This document shows positions 10,053 to 22,086 of a stretch of 64,000 nt of DNA, piece by piece. Within the stretch, counting starts at the first letter, position 1. Each line of letters opens with the position of its first letter. The stretch is taken from assembly GCA_948146395.1 (NCBI GenBank), contig OX411543.1, positions 31,887,058 through 31,951,057 of the forward strand, in the 5' to 3' direction. The notes under the pieces were generated by a model. The model did not search any database. It worked only from the letters and a program-made list of their open reading frames with translations, and was not told the origin of the DNA. Both the position numbers and the translations under genes were made by a program. The stretch comes from Fragum whitleyi (Eukaryota; Mollusca; Bivalvia; Cardiida; Cardiidae).

Positions 10053-10654
10053 GTGAGGAAAGGATGTGAAATTAACTTTTTCCATTGTTCCTGGTGGATC
10101 TCGGTAAAAATTGGCAATTTTCGGTAAATGAAGTGGACTGTAAGTGACCGTTTTCGTATTGGTACCCATCTGTTCTTCTCTGTTACTGGAAGTGAGGAAC
10201 CAGTGAAAATCAACCAACCGTGAAGAAAAAATCGATAATCACCAATTAGCAAGGGTCTTATCAATTAGGGTCTTTGTGTATACATCTTCCGAGATCGCAA
10301 TTATGTAATGACCGCGCGTCTGCAATCAGTTTTATTGCTCATTTTGACCCTTTGTTCAGAAATTAAAGAAATTAAGCTGTATCGGTGATCAAATTTAAGC
10401 GTATCGGCGTTCCTAAGGTGTATCGGCAACCTGTTAAATTTCTTGAAGGCGTATCGGCCCCGATACGCCATAAGGGCCTACGAAGAACGCTGAGTTTAGT
10501 TGGGTACAGCGACTATTGTAGTGGTGGGGTGTTTTCAGCCTCATTGAACCAAAAATATTTTCACCAATATCTCACTCATTTTTCAAGATAGGCAAAAGAA
10601 ACTTAAACAAATGATTTATATTGTGATTTCCTATCAAAAAAAAACAAGAAATGT
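10053..10654. other. No gene seen; local CGTATCGGC repeats
   Basis: Short spaced repeats of GTATCGGC occur between 10380 and 10470. Two overlapping minus-strand open frames near 10005-10264 have no recognisable similarity. Confidence 0.45.
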
Positions 10655-10765
10655 CCCCTTGACACTTTGCTGAAACCTGTGGGGCGTACTTTTGTACTGT
10701 GGGGCTTGGTAGGGCATTTTTCCCGTAGGGCATTTTTCCCGTAGGGCATAGTTTATTATGACCAG
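10655..10765 (-). repeat. Dispersed repeat, inverted copy of 4846-4955
   Basis: It contains GTGGGGCGTACTTTTGTAC and duplicated GTAGGGCATTTTTCCC units. The counterpart at 4846-4955 carries the reverse complement with the same order of phrases. Confidence 0.6.
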
Positions 10766-11301
10766 GTTAAGGTGGGGTTCCAGGCTACCAGGACTAACAT
10801 CAGATAGTTTTGAGAGTCTTAGCCACATATTTATGGGGTCTCAGACTTACAAAACTTGCGTCCCCTAAGACCCTGTCCCTTAAGCCCCTACTGTTTGTTC
10901 AATAAACAATACAGAGATTTGTTAATTTTTACTGAAACATTATCTTAACTCTACTTAAATATGATACTTAACACATTTATCAGGGTTTATACACAGGAAT
11001 GATTGAAAAAAGTTTATAGTCGTCACTTTATCCGGATTCTAGTCCATCCGATATTACATCAAATGAATATACAGGCCGAGTTTGATGTCATTAATATGAA
11101 TAACGGGTATTACAGGTAACTTACTCCCTCACAACAAAAAACGGGTCTTCTAGTGACATTCTAACAACAGTCGAATAAAAAAATAAAAAAAACAATTCTA
11201 AAATTAAAAGCGTTTCATTATTATTATTTTATTTTCCGATCCATCAAACGGTGTTGTAAAAATTCAACAAGCGTGATAAGAACGCGAATAATATATATAG
11301 G
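10766..11301. other. No gene seen
   Basis: AT-rich, with no recognised feature. Confidence 0.5.
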
Positions 11302-11522
11302 GCCAACTTATTTCGCGCCCGGCCGGGGCTCGTTTTTCAGCATGAATCCAGCCCTGCGTTCAGGATGACAAACCGGTTCAAGTCGTGTCCCGCTTTACCC
11401 GTATACTTGCATGTAAAGCGGGGTATAATTTTCAAACGGTTTGCAATATTTTTTCAGCCTGAACGAAGGGCGGGTTTCAAGCTGAAAAACGGGCCCCGAT
11501 AGGGCGTGAAATAAGTTGACCC
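11302..11522. mobile_element. Palindromic MITE family S8, longest copy
   Basis: The whole 220 bp folds on itself. The outer arms are GGCCAACTTATTTCGCGCCC and GGCGTGAAATAAGTTGACCC. The inner arms are CCAGCCCTGCGTTCAGG and CCTGAACGAAGGGCGGG. A central phrase GCAAAGCGGGGTATA-like (GTAAAGCGGGGTATAATTTT) is shared with copies at 28185, 36436 and 42905. Confidence 0.8.
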
Positions 11523-12177
11523 ATGATTGCACCCCCCCACACACACACACCGCCACTCATTTTCGCAAATAGAATGTAAAATAAGATATGTCACAAAAAA
11601 GTTCGACAGAGACTGGTTGTGCTAAAAGAAGAGCGACTAAGATCGCAATAACGCTATCACCAGTACTGTAATATTTAGTTGTTCGTTCTACACTGCACAT
11701 TCTGAAAATATACAACGACGTCACGGAGAATGTGTGTTAATTCCGGTGTAAGTTCTCAGCGGCAGTGTATAAATAAAGAAGGATAATGAATAGGCCTATT
11801 TGAGATTAAATCTGGTCAACTAGCTATGAGTGTTTCAATGTCCATTTTTTCTCGCCCCGTCTTACATTCTTACGCTGGTTTTCAATGGACCCCCGTCTTG
11901 TCCAAGCGACATCCTGCTCACTGAAATGAGAAACGGTTGAGGTACCGGCCCTGAGGTCAAACTGTGGCCAAAAATGAATTAATTTAAACATATTTTATTA
12001 CCAAAACTATTCATAGTTATAGCCTGGTTAATTTGCCCCGACTTTGACCTCTGTGGAAAAAATGCTTAACTAACAATTACCGACATATCTTATCAATTGA
12101 GCCTGTGCGTGAGATTTCCAACAATTACATATTAAAACTACATAAAAAACCCTTCTGATCCGATCATAAGGGGTTCC

Positions 12178-14499
12178 TATTTCAAATTTCGAAAAATATA
12201 TAGTAAAACTTGTAAGAGAAAGAAAAGGGATTTTAAAGCTCTAATCATGGAAAGGTTGAATAACTTGTATGACGAGGATCCTAATGAATATTGGAAATTA
12301 ATAAAAAAAAAACTTAAGAGAGGATAGCCAAGAAACATGTGACCAATCAGAAAAAATACCACCCGATGTTTGGAATAAATATTTTACAAATCTGTTTGAA
12401 ATTGATAAAGAATTTGTAAGTCTAAATAAATTATTTGAAGAGGATCTTAAATCAAAAGAAAAAAACAGAACTTTTAATGAACTAGACTATAGAATAACTG
12501 AAAGAGAAATTCTCTTTGCTGTAAAGAAATTAAAAAGGGGGAAATCTGCTGGTCTGGATGGTATTTCTAATGATATGATCAAAACTGGATACAAAACAGT
12601 CATTCCATGCCTCTTAATGATTTTTAACAAGATTCTCCTTTCTGGAAAGTATCCAAATGAATGGAAAAGGGGTTATATAAGACCAGTCTACAAAGGAAAT
12701 GATCCGAGTGATCCATCAAATTATCGCGGAATAAGCATTATGCCTTGTTTGTCTAAAGTTTTTAATAGTATAATGAATGAGCGTCTACAAAAATATTTTG
12801 ATAAATACAAGGTTATTGACAAAACTCAAATTGGTTTCCAGCCAAAGGCAAGGACATCAGATCATATGTTTGTAATAAGAACATTAATAGAAAAGTATAC
12901 AAAAAATAACAAAAAAATTATGCGTGTTTTGTTGATTTTGCTAAAGCCTTTGACACAGTTATGCATTCTGTCCTGTTCAATAAATTGTGTGAAAACGGTA
13001 TATCCGGACCATTTTACAATGTCTTAAAGGATATGTATGCTGATAACAGAATACATATACGTCTTGGTAATGTGTTAACTGAGCCATTTGTTCCTAAAAT
13101 TGGAGTAAGGCAAGGGGACAACCTTGGTCCAAACCTTTTCAAATTGTTTTTGAACGAACTCCCAAACTGTTTTTCGATAGATGATGACCAAGTTTCACTT
13201 GAAAATATCAATCTTAGCTGCTTACTTTATGCTGATGACTTAGTATTGCTATCAACCACAGAAAAGGGTTTACAAAACTGCATAAATAAGATTTCGGAAT
13301 TTAGTAAAAGACATGGGTTAAAAATTAATTTGAAGAAAACTAATATCATGACTTTTAGCAAAACTGGCAAACAGTCATCAACAAAATTCTATTACAATGG
13401 AAGTGAAATAGAACATGTCTCCTCATACAAATACTTAGGTATATTGTTCTCGTCGTCAGGGACGTTTTCATACTGTCAGAATGATCTTTATAAACGTGCC
13501 TTAAAAGCAAACTTTAAACTAACTAAAAGCAGTGGAAGTGAAACTCCGGATGCAAGAACTATGTTACATTTATTTGACCATACTGTTAAACCAGTAGCAC
13601 TATATGCAAGTGAAATATGGGGTACAATAAACACTTCCTCCATAAAAACAAGAAAAGATAATTATGATATTCTAGACAATAGTTCGAATTTACCCTGTGA
13701 AAAATTACACATAAAGTTCTTGAAATATGTCTTGGGAGTAAGCAAAAAATCTTCAAATGATGCTGTAAAAGGGGAATTGGGTAGATACCCATTTTTTATA
13801 GATATTGTATCTAGAACTATAAAGTATTATAGTCGGTTAATTACATCAAATACTGGGTCACTTTTACTATGTGCGTTAAATGAAAGCAATCGACTTTATG
13901 AAACAAACAAAGGTGGATGGATGTCAAGTCTCAGATTTATATTGAAATACCTTCGAATTAGCAAAAAAGATGAACACAAAAAAGGACTGTACAAAATTGT
14001 TAAAAACAAACTTGTCTCACTATATAAAAAACAGTTCAGAGAGAAAATGCTGAATTCTTGTGCAACTAAAACTGGGAAACTAAGAACTTACGCCCTTTTC
14101 AAGAACAATCTCTCTTTCGAAAAGTATTTTGATGTTATAAAAGACAAATCTGTAATGAAAGCCTACAGCAAATTCAGAATCAGCTCACACAAATTGAGAA
14201 TTGAAACTGGCAGATACAATGGAACTGCTCAAGAATTGCGAGTGTGTGAAATGTGTGACTCAAATGAAATTGAAGATGAGATACATTTCATAACCTCGTG
14301 TAGTAAATATGCAAAAGAACGTGCCTTGTTTGTTAATTGTATATGCTTATTGAATAACAACTTTGCTCATCTTTCAAATGAAAACAAATTTATATGGTTA
14401 CTCAGTAATGAAGACAGTGACATCATTAAACTTACATCTACTTTTATAGCTAATTGTCTTCAAAAGAGACAAGTGACTATTATTTCTGACCATTCCTAA
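12178..14499 (+). pseudogene. LINE reverse transcriptase, frameshifted
   Basis: Three frame segments form one reverse transcriptase. The first (12178 to about 12305) is shifted at an A-run near 12301-12310. The second (to about 12911) carries KLKRGKSAGLDGISNDM and PSNYRGISIM. The third carries VDFAKAFDTVMHSVL, VRQGDNLGPNLFKLFLNEL and the catalytic YADD (13228-13239). The shift between the second and third frames lies in an A7 run at 12911-12917, so a single-base change there explains it. The C-terminal part ends with a zinc-knuckle-like CEMCDSNEIEDEIHFITSC. Catalytic motifs are intact. The element is probably inactive because of 5' truncation and two frameshifts, but it is little decayed. Confidence 0.88.
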
Positions 14500-14851
14500 C
14501 TATTTAGACTTTTTTGTTGTATGTGGAAAAGATTTAACAGGTTGTGAAAACTACATATACCATTAATGATTATATTGTTGTATTTTGTGTATGCTTTCTT
14601 TTCATGTCACAGATCGTGTCTTTTTCCCTTGTTGAAAATTGTTTACTGGTTTTTCTTTCTTTTAATTTGTTTATCAGTAATTCCAACCTCTTTTAAAGTC
14701 ATCTAATCATCTGCATAAACATATCTACCCGTTTAAGATTTGTTACCAGTAGGAAATGCATGGGTGTTTGATTGATCAAAAAATCTAGTCAGTCATGTTT
14801 GAATTTTTTTTTTTTTGATACTTAATCAAATACCTATGTAGCGTCCTATAA
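14500..14851 (+). other. LINE 3' region, non-coding
   Basis: AT-rich sequence following the stop codon of the reverse transcriptase and leading into the GA repeat. Treated as part of the element by position only. Confidence 0.5.
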
Positions 14852-14975
14852 GAGAGATAGATAGAGAGAGACAGGGAGAGAGACAGAGAGATGGGGGAAG
14901 AGAGAGAGTCAGGGAGTGACAGAGAGAGAGACAGAGAGAAGGGGAAAGAGAGAGAGTAAGTCAGAGTCAGAGAGT

Positions 14976-15043
<68 letters not shown>

Positions 15044-15100
15044 TTCAGGGAGAGAGTCAGAGTCAGTGAGTAACAGAGAGAGAGAGAGAGAAGAGAAAGA
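14852..15100 (+). repeat. GA microsatellite
   Basis: An interrupted (GA)n with GACAGA and GTCA interruptions; the pure core is at about 14982-15036. Open frames rich in RERE or SLSL on either strand here are artefacts of the repeat. Confidence 0.97.
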
Positions 15101-15260
15101 GAAAATGTTACAAACCCATAGAATAACAACAACAAAACTCATCATGTTGCATGCTATGTGCCATATTTACTTTAATTTTTGTTTTTGTATCTTTATTTTG
15201 TTTAGAACAATGTATCTGAAAATTGTATGCCCATTTGGGCCCAAAATTGGAAATAAAGCA

Positions 15261-15262
<2 letters not shown>

Positions 15263-15291
<29 letters not shown>

Positions 15292-15293
15292 TT
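15263..15293 (+). repeat. ACTT microsatellite, probable LINE 3' tail
   Basis: Seven or so ACTT units directly follow AATAAAGCATT. Simple-repeat tails in place of poly(A) are typical of several LINE clades, so this probably marks the 3' end of the element starting at 12130. Confidence 0.8.
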
Positions 15294-15301
15294 AGTACAT
15301 A

Positions 15302-15354
15302 GCAAAGACTCTGACCAGCCTGTGCATCCGCACAGTCTGACCAGAGTCTTTGCC
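15302..15354. repeat. Hairpin, 24-bp arms
   Basis: GCAAAGACTCTGACCAGCC is mirrored by GTCTGACCAGAGTCTTTGC. Similar arms occur as a half copy near 51118-51165 and in the core of the element at 37294-37580. Confidence 0.75.
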
Positions 15355-15439
15355 ATGCGTTTAGCAGAAAGATAAGGTCTCAGAGTACTTGTACACCATC
15401 AGGTAAGTACACCATCAAGTAACCGCGATTCTATTTACA

Positions 15440-15660
15440 GTAGACGGCTGTCCACGCTGCTAAATATTTGCACATCAGGCAGATAACAAATTGTTAGAAA
15501 TCTCGTGCACATGTTAAATTAACAAAATGTATAATACATTCAATATCGTTTGTTATTCATTCCTATGAAAGCACGTGCAAAGCCGAGTAGGAATGATCAG
15601 ATTTTTATTCATCTAAATAGCAGGGGTCAGATTCAAGTCAATAAAACCGCACTATATATA
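15440..15660 (+). repeat. Dispersed repeat with inverted partner at 53020-53230
   Basis: The phrases GAAAGCACGTGCAAAGCCGAG and AAATAGCAGGGGTCAGATTC reappear as reverse complements inside the 2.37-kb element at 52348-54719. Its boundaries are not resolved. Confidence 0.6.
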
Positions 15661-16494
15661 CATAGATAAACAGCAATCAGTACAGTTATCTTATGGTAAA
15701 AGGGTTTGACCACAGGTTTTCTCAACTTAGAAACGGCCATCCTCCTTTTGTTTTTGGTTTACACAAGACCTGTCATAGTTTGTGCTTATTTTAAGTTATT
15801 TTGCAAATTGGCTTCAACAAAATTTCAGACAGTTCTTCCAATTAGGATGCTTTTTGTTTCAAGAGACTTAAAATTATTGGCAATAATTAAACATGTCGAA
15901 AATCAATTCTCTTACAATCATACTTTTGCTAGATACGGGTATGTCATATTATTCATTTTGCGTTTGAAACCAGTTTCGCTTAATCATTTATTTAAGAAAA
16001 GTGAAAACATAATTAGCAATGTGTGTACCTATGAACACGAAATGTTAAATCCTTCTTGAACTGCCCTGAAATTTGAATTCGCCTACACCATAATAAACTT
16101 GGAAGAATCCATTTGGATCTTGAAACAAAATATATGCTATATCAATATCTATTTGTACTAAATAGTTAAACAGAATTTGTAATTTTAGAATAAGCAACGT
16201 ATAGAAAATCTTTTAAATCCACGTTGGAAAATTTAGAAATAAAATAAACGCTCGACATCCATAAACGGGAAGCGGGAATGAAGATGAAACCATATCAAGG
16301 CAGACCACAGATGCAGCTGCCAACCTAGATCTCGACATGAAGCTAGACGAAGTTAGCCTATAGAAAATGAAAAATGATTTTTTTTTTTTGAAATACATTT
16401 TAAACTTATCACGGCAAACTTTCACGTGACCAGAGTTTAGATAGGTGAAATAAAAACTATGCTTAATTAAATTCAAACCGTATGTATGTATAGA
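15661..16494. other. No gene recognised; one 117-codon open frame
   Basis: A plus-strand open frame at 15706-16059 is longer than most background frames here, but the protein has no recognisable motif, no splice context was found and composition is AT-driven. It is not called as a gene. Confidence 0.4.
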
Positions 16495-16500
16495 TCCACA

Positions 16501-16580
16501 AGTTTAAGTGAGTGATCAAAGGTCAATTTTGTCTATACATGTAATAGACAAAATTGACCTCTGATCACTCGTTCTAAACG
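16501..16580. mobile_element. Hairpin MITE family S2, copy 1
   Basis: The arms GAGTGATCAAAGGTCAATTT and AAATTGACCTCTGATCACTC surround ACATGTA. The left flank GTTTAAGTG and right flank TTCTAAACGTG extend the pairing. The second copy is at 22331-22400. Confidence 0.75.
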
Positions 16581-17039
16581 TGCGTGTCTATAAATCTTAC
16601 TGCACACACTAAATCAAATTTGGCCCGGCCAAACTCTATGTATTTAAAGGCCCGGTTCACTGCTCTTACGGATGTATTAAGAGTGTAAAATGTGTGAAAA
16701 TCTTTTCGTCCGTTGAAAAGACTCTATGCATCTGTTTCGTACCTTATAATAAGCTTTGCATACACTATGTCCGCCGAGCGTCCATCGTGTGTCTTTTCAT
16801 CCGCCAAAAAAGTTGCACATAATTAAGTTTCCGCTATGTACGATGCGAAATATTACTAGGGAAAAAATGCTACGCATCCGATTGCAGCCGCCATACTTCC
16901 ACAGTATCCTCAATCCATCTGTTGGGCATCCTCAGAACTCTTATTCGCTATGGTTCAAAACGTAAAGAGAACGGAAATGTCGGGTATACGAAAATTATAT
17001 GAAAGGGAAGTAACACGGAAATATAAGTATTAAGCTCAC
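16581..17039. other. No gene seen
   Basis: An open frame at 16756-16965 has no recognisable similarity. No repeat was recognised. Confidence 0.45.
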
Positions 17040-18445
17040 GCGATAACCACGATAGTGTATATAAACACTGGATCAATCCATGTTATTGAAAACATTGTTG
17101 TTAAAAGCATTTATGGCATAAATGTAAATATCCTAAATTGGTTAAGATCATTCCTAACAGAAAGAGCCACGAGAAGGGCGATGGAAAGTGTTTTTTTCGG
17201 AATCAGTACCTGTGGACTGATACTTAGACCCTCATTATCCCGCTGCCACATAAATGACCATAAATGACCTTCAAGAAGCGGTAAAATCAAAGTGTGTCTG
17301 TTTGCCGACGACTGCCTAATCTAAAGAACAATAAAACCCTTGAAGACCAGCCTGAAATCCAAAACGACCAGAACAATTTAGAAACATGGGCAAACAACCT
17401 TGGCACGAGATTCAACGCAAAGGAATGCTATATCATGACTATACGGAATCAAATAACAGAACCATACACTTTAAACAACCTCATCCTAGAAGAAGTGCAA
17501 GACCATCCGTACTTCGGATTCCAAACTTCACCAGACCAGTGGACAACACACATCAACAAAGTTATAAAAGAAGGCAAACTCCACCCTAGGCTTCCTGCGG
17601 AGGAATTTAAAACACTGCTCATAAAACTGTAGAAAGGTAGCATATGTCTCCATGGTTAGATCTCTCATGGAATATAGCCCTTTGCTGTTTAATCCCTGCT
17701 TTTTACGTGCCTGTGATTTTATGATTAAGAAAACATTGTGAAAAAAGAAGAAATTGCTTATAACAAGCAATTTCTTCTTTTTCCACACTATTTCTACCCT
17801 ACTGAATGGTTATTTTTCAAATTAAATCCACTTTAAATTTTCGTCTGCAAAACCTTTGAATTTAGACAGGTCCAAAATTTTCTAAAACAGGAAAGTGTTA
17901 ACTCAACTTTTTGGGATCCCTTCCAACAGAACGAGATGGACAGATCGGAAAGACTACAAAGAAGGGCCACTCGATTCATAAAACAAAACTATAAAACGTA
18001 TGAGGAATGCTACATCAAAAATACCAGAAATGACAGAATTAAAACTTCCCTTACTTAAAGCTGGAAGAAAGAGTCTTAGACTTATCATGATGTATAAGGT
18101 AGTTGAGAGGTTGGTTCCCGGGTAAGCCTCATCAAAACATCGAAACCAAAAGTTTCTGTCAAGTTAAAAGTGTTTGAGGGATGTGACTCTGTTAACATAC
18201 TAGGTAAACAAATCAGAAATAACACTAAGTGCCTAAGAACCCCCCCCCCCCCTATTTCTACTCAGTACCAAGACTCCTTCGTGAAAACATCCATTAAATG
18301 GAATCGGTTGAGTGAAATAGTCAACTCAAAATTTGCCGAGGCTTTTAAAATCGCCTTCGGAGCGCTGAATAACTAAAGCGCACCCTCACGTCGCGTAATA
18401 ACAATAAGTGGGATCTGCGACGTGGGAAAACACAAATAGATACGG
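17040..18445 (+). pseudogene. Decayed CR1-like LINE reverse transcriptase and 3' end
   Basis: Fragments in several frames line up with one reverse transcriptase. INVNILNWLRSFLTERATRR comes first, followed by the catalytic-box remnant LFADDCLI near 17299-17322. Then come LEDQPEIQNDQNNLETWANN, GTRFNAKECYIMTIRN and TLNNLILEEVQD, and after an interruption FEGCDSVNILGKQIRNNTKC. In the parent family these segments form the palm/thumb region and a DUF-like tail. Stops and shifts are frequent. The copy is cut at 17674-17901 by a TTAA-type MITE. The 3' end resembles TACGGATACAG-terminated untranslated sequence. The copy is old and inactive. Confidence 0.82.
17674..17901 (-). mobile_element. TTAA-flanked MITE family T1, inside a LINE relic
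   Basis: Minus orientation. It begins at 17898-17901 with TTAA followed on that strand by CACTTTCCTGTTTTAG, and ends CCCTTTGCTGTTT-complement next to a decayed TTAA. The central hairpin AAGAAGAAATTGCTT / AAGCAATTTCTTCTT is present. Reverse transcriptase fragments of the LINE resume on its far side. Confidence 0.82.
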
Positions 18446-18899
18446 ATACAGATTAGGCTTTACAGACAATCGAGTCGACCAAAAATAGTTCTGCGCTATG
18501 AAATATAAAAATAATCTTCTCTGAAACTACTGAGCAGAATTTAATAAAACTTCACAGTTCTCCAGATGATACTTGATAGATGATCTTTCCGATTTCTTCC
18601 ATAAATTCTGTTCGGGCGACAGACATGGGTGCTTTGGGCTGTTGAACAAGCTAATAATGGTCACATTCAGCTGAGTCTCCCAAGGAACTTTCATGGCTAG
18701 TTTGGTTGAAATCGTCTCACTTAATTTGGAGGAGAGATGTTGTGTTGTTTTCTTTTTCTTCCTCAAGATTTCAAAGTCAAAGAAAAACCTGTCCTGTCAA
18801 ACTTTTACTTGAGGGTTAAGCAAAATTCCATGAAAAAGTTTTGAGAAGGGCAACACAACGGACAACGAAGTTTGGGTTGATATTTCAACTATTGGGGAT
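18446..18899. repeat. Modular-repeat-like fragment
   Basis: GCTAGTTTGGTTGAAATCGTC followed by GGAGGAGAGATGTTG (about 18690-18740) is the core motif shared by the modular families. The rest is unassigned. Ends were not found. Confidence 0.45.
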
Positions 18900-19351
18900 G
18901 AGAAAACGATATGAAGATTTAAAGATATTATAGTCAAATTAAGCCGCATCATGACCTGTCCATTTAAAAAACACAGTGGTACAGGCCTACTTGATGACGC
19001 TACTTACCGAATGAGAAAGTTGTGTGCCATATTTTTTCAGAAAAGAAGATTTTTAAAGATTTTCGCTCTTTGATTCTATGTAAAAAGGGTCACGCCCGGG
19101 TGGAGCCCTAATATGATCCCAGGCTCTTCATATGAATAAACTTGATAGAGGTCCACTAGATGATGATACATACCAAATATGAAAGCTGTCTACCTTCTGG
19201 TTTCAAAGAAGAGGATTTTTGAAGATTTTTTGCACTGCATGCTCAGAAGAGCTTAAAGGGTTGCGCTCGGATGGAGCCCAAATACGACCCAAGGATCTTG
19301 ATATGAACAAACTTGGTAGAGGCCCACTAGATGATGCTACATACAAAATAA

Positions 19352-21631
19352 AACAAGAGGGCCATAGTGGCCTTTAATTGCTCACCTGAGTGAATTGTCC
19401 AAAACACATTTCAAGCAGGTTTTGAAAAATTATTTGGCTAATTTTCAAGCAAAAAGACTTGACTTTTATCACAATAATTATTCTGACCAAATTTCAAGTT
19501 GATTGGGCAAAAAATTGGAAACCAGGGTGCATACACAATTTTTCTTAGATTTGACCCAGTGACCTTGTTTTTGACCCCACTTGCCCAAATTTCAAACTGG
19601 ACTGAGATTTTATCAAGAAAATCAATCTAACCAAATTTCAGGTTGATCAGACAAAAAATGAGACCTCCAGGTTGCATACAAGGTTTTTCTAAGATTTGAC
19701 CCAATGACATAGTTTTTGACCCAACTTGACCCAGTTTTAAACTTGTCCGAGTTTTTATAAAAAAATCATTCTAGATAACTTAATGTCAGGTAAATTGGGA
19801 AAAAATGTGTCCTCTAGAGTGCATACAAGGGTTTTCTAAGATTCCACGCCTTGATCTAATTTTTTTACCCTACTTGACCATATTTCGAACTCGCCCGAGA
19901 TTTGATCGAGACAATCATTTTGGCCATATTTCAGGTTGATCAGACAAAAAATGTGACCTCTAGAGTGCATACAAGGTTTTTCTAAGATTTGACCCCGTGA
20001 CCTAGTTTTTTGCCCCAGTTGACCCAATTTCGAACTTGTCCGATATTTTATCAAGACATTCATTCTGACCAAATTTCAAGTTGATCAGACAAAAATGTGA
20101 CCTCTTGAGTGCATACAATGGTTTTCTAAGATTTGACCCCGTGACTTAGTTTTTGACCCCAGTTGACCCAATTTCGAACTCGTCCGAGATTTATCAAAAA
20201 TATCATTCTGACCAAATTTCAAGTTGATCATACAAACAAGAGGGCCATAGTGGCCCTAAATCGCTCACCTGAATGAACTTTCTAAAATTTTCAAAAGCAG
20301 GTTTAGAAAGAGAATGATGATTAAATGTCACTTAGCTAAATAATGCTGTTGCTTCAATAAACATTGAGAATCCTTTTTTACAATTTTCAGGTTAACTTAC
20401 AAGTTTTTTCTATGATTTGACCCCGCGACCTAGTTTTTGGTTGCAGTTGACCCAATTTCAAAGTCATCCAAAATTGCATCAATTCAATCACCTTTGCCGA
20501 ATTTCAAGATGCTCTGGTAAAAAATGTGGCCTCTATCGTGATTACAAGGTTTTTCTAAGATTTGACCCAGTGATCTAGTATTGACCCCAGTTGACTCAAT
20601 TTCGAACTCATCCAAGATTTCAACAAGACAATCATTCTGACCAAGTTTCAGGTTGATCGGGCAAAAAATGTGGCCGCTAGAGTGAATACAAGGTTGTTCT
20701 AAGATTTGACCCCGTGTTCTAGTTATTGACCCCAGTTGACCCAATTTCGAACTCGTCTGAGATTTAATCCAGACAATCATTCTGACCAAATTTCAGGTTG
20801 ATCGGGCCGAAAATGTGGCCTCTACGAGGTTTTTCTAATATTTGACCCCAGTTGACCCAATTTTGAACTTGTTCAAGTTTTTATTTAGACAATTATTCTC
20901 ATCAAATTTTAGGTTGATTGGGCAAAAAATGTGGCCTCTAGAGTGCATACAAGGTTTTTCTAAGATTTGACCCCTTGACCTAGTTTTTGACCTCAGTTGA
21001 CCCAATTTCGAACTCATCTGCGAATTTATCAAGACATTCATTCTGACCAAATTTCAGGTTGATTGGGCCAAAATTGTGGCCTCTAGAGTGCATACAAGGT
21101 TTTTCTAAGATTTGACCTGGTGACCTAGTTTATGACCCCAGTTGACCCAATTTCGAACTCGTCCGAGATTTTATCAAGAAAATCATTCTGACCAAATTTC
21201 AGGTTGATCGGGCCAAAAATGTGGCCTCTAGAGTACATACAAGGCAAATGTTGACGACGGACGACGCACGACGGACGACGGAAGACGGACATTCACCTAA
21301 TCACAATAGCTCACCTTGAGCACTTCGTGCTCAGGTGAGCTAAAAATGTGACCTCTAGAGTGCATACAAGATTTTCCTAAGATTTGACCCCATGACCTAG
21401 TTTTTACCCCATTTAACCCAATTCCGAACTCGTCCGAAATTTGATCAAGACAATCATTCTGACTAAATTTCAGGTTGATTGGGCAAAAAATGAGGCCTCT
21501 AGAGTGCATACAAGGTGAATGTTGACGACACACGACCCACGACGGCTGACACACGACGGACGACGAACGACGGACATCCACCCAACCACAAAAGCTCACC
21601 TTGAGCCCTTCGTGCTCAGGTGCGCTAAAAA
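19352..21631 (+). repeat. Modular repeat family B, outer copy
   Basis: The head AACAAGAGGGCCATAGTGG is followed by GCTCACCTGAG. Modules of about 130-140 bp repeat the phrases GACCCAGTTGACC, TTCTGACCAAATTTCAGG and CCTCTAGAGTGCATACAAGG. The tail has GACGACACACGAC-type runs, then CCCTTCGTGCTCAGGTGCGC and TAAAAA at 21631. It is interrupted at 20235 by another copy of the same family. Confidence 0.82.
20235..21346 (+). repeat. Modular repeat family B, inner copy nested in an older B copy
   Basis: It has its own head (AACAAGAGGGCCATAGTGGC then GCTCACCTGAA) and its own tail (GACGACGGACGACGCACGAC, CACTTCGTGCTCAGGTGAGC, TAAAAA). The outer module sentence breaks off before 20235 (TTGATCATACAA) and resumes after 21346 with TGTGACCTCTAGAGTGCAT. 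The minus-strand open frames in this stretch are repeat frames. Confidence 0.8.
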
Positions 21632-22086
21632 GGTGTCTGCCATCTGGTTTCAAAGAAGAAGATTTTCAAAGATTTTGCTCTTTGATTCTATGTAAAAAGG
21701 GTTGCACCCGGATGGAACCAAAATATGACCCCAGGTCTTGATATGAACAAACTTGTTAGAGGTCCACTAGCTGATACTACATACCAAATATGAAAATTGT
21801 CTGCCTTCTGGTTTCAGAGAAGAAGATTTTTGAAGATTTTCCTATTTTCACCCTTTTTGTTAAGGGTAAAGGGAGATTTAAGGGTGGATTTCATTTATTT
21901 GAACAACTTCTGTAGAGCATGACCCAAGGACCCAAGGAACTTCCCTGCCAAGTTTCATCAAGATTGGTCCACCGGTTTAGGAGGAGAAGATGTTTTAAGT
22001 AATTGAGGACGACGCGCGACTGACGACGGACATTGCACGATCACAATAGCTCCCCATGAACACTTCGTGCTCAGGTGAGCTAAAAA

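Larger units (their letters stand above)
12130..15294 (+). mobile_element. 5'-truncated non-LTR retrotransposon (LINE)
   Basis: It covers a reverse-transcriptase-coding segment (12178-14499), a 3' untranslated part containing a large GA microsatellite, the polyadenylation-like GGAAATAAAGCATT and a final ACTT microsatellite. The apurinic endonuclease and ORF1 are absent, as in ordinary 5'-truncated insertions. No target-site duplication was identified. Confidence 0.85.
18900..22086 (+). repeat. Modular repeat family C, interrupted by family B
   Basis: C modules occupy 18950-19351 and 21632-22086. Shared phrases are CTCTTTGATTCTATGTAAAA, CTTGATATGAACAAACTTG and TAGATGATGCTACATACC. The 3' tail has GACGACGCGCGACTGACGAC, then CACTTCGTGCTCAGGTGAGC and TAAAAA. 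The module at 19340 stops mid-sentence (CATACAAAAT) and resumes at 21632 (GTGTCTGCCATCTGGTTTC), showing that family B inserted into it. The 5' boundary is uncertain. Confidence 0.8.

Noticed and set aside
7309..10492. One large hAT element from CAGGGTTCTCCCCAG to GAAGAACGCTGAG
   Set aside because: The right end is a poor match, no 8-bp duplication was found and the interval contains an independent SINE; more likely chance.
14785..15302. Arg/Glu-rich or Ser/Leu-rich proteins
   Set aside because: Frames of a GA microsatellite, present on both strands.
15706..16059. 117-codon plus-strand open frame as a possible gene
   Set aside because: No recognisable motif, no splice or promoter context and AT-driven composition; length alone is not enough in a 64-kb eukaryotic window.
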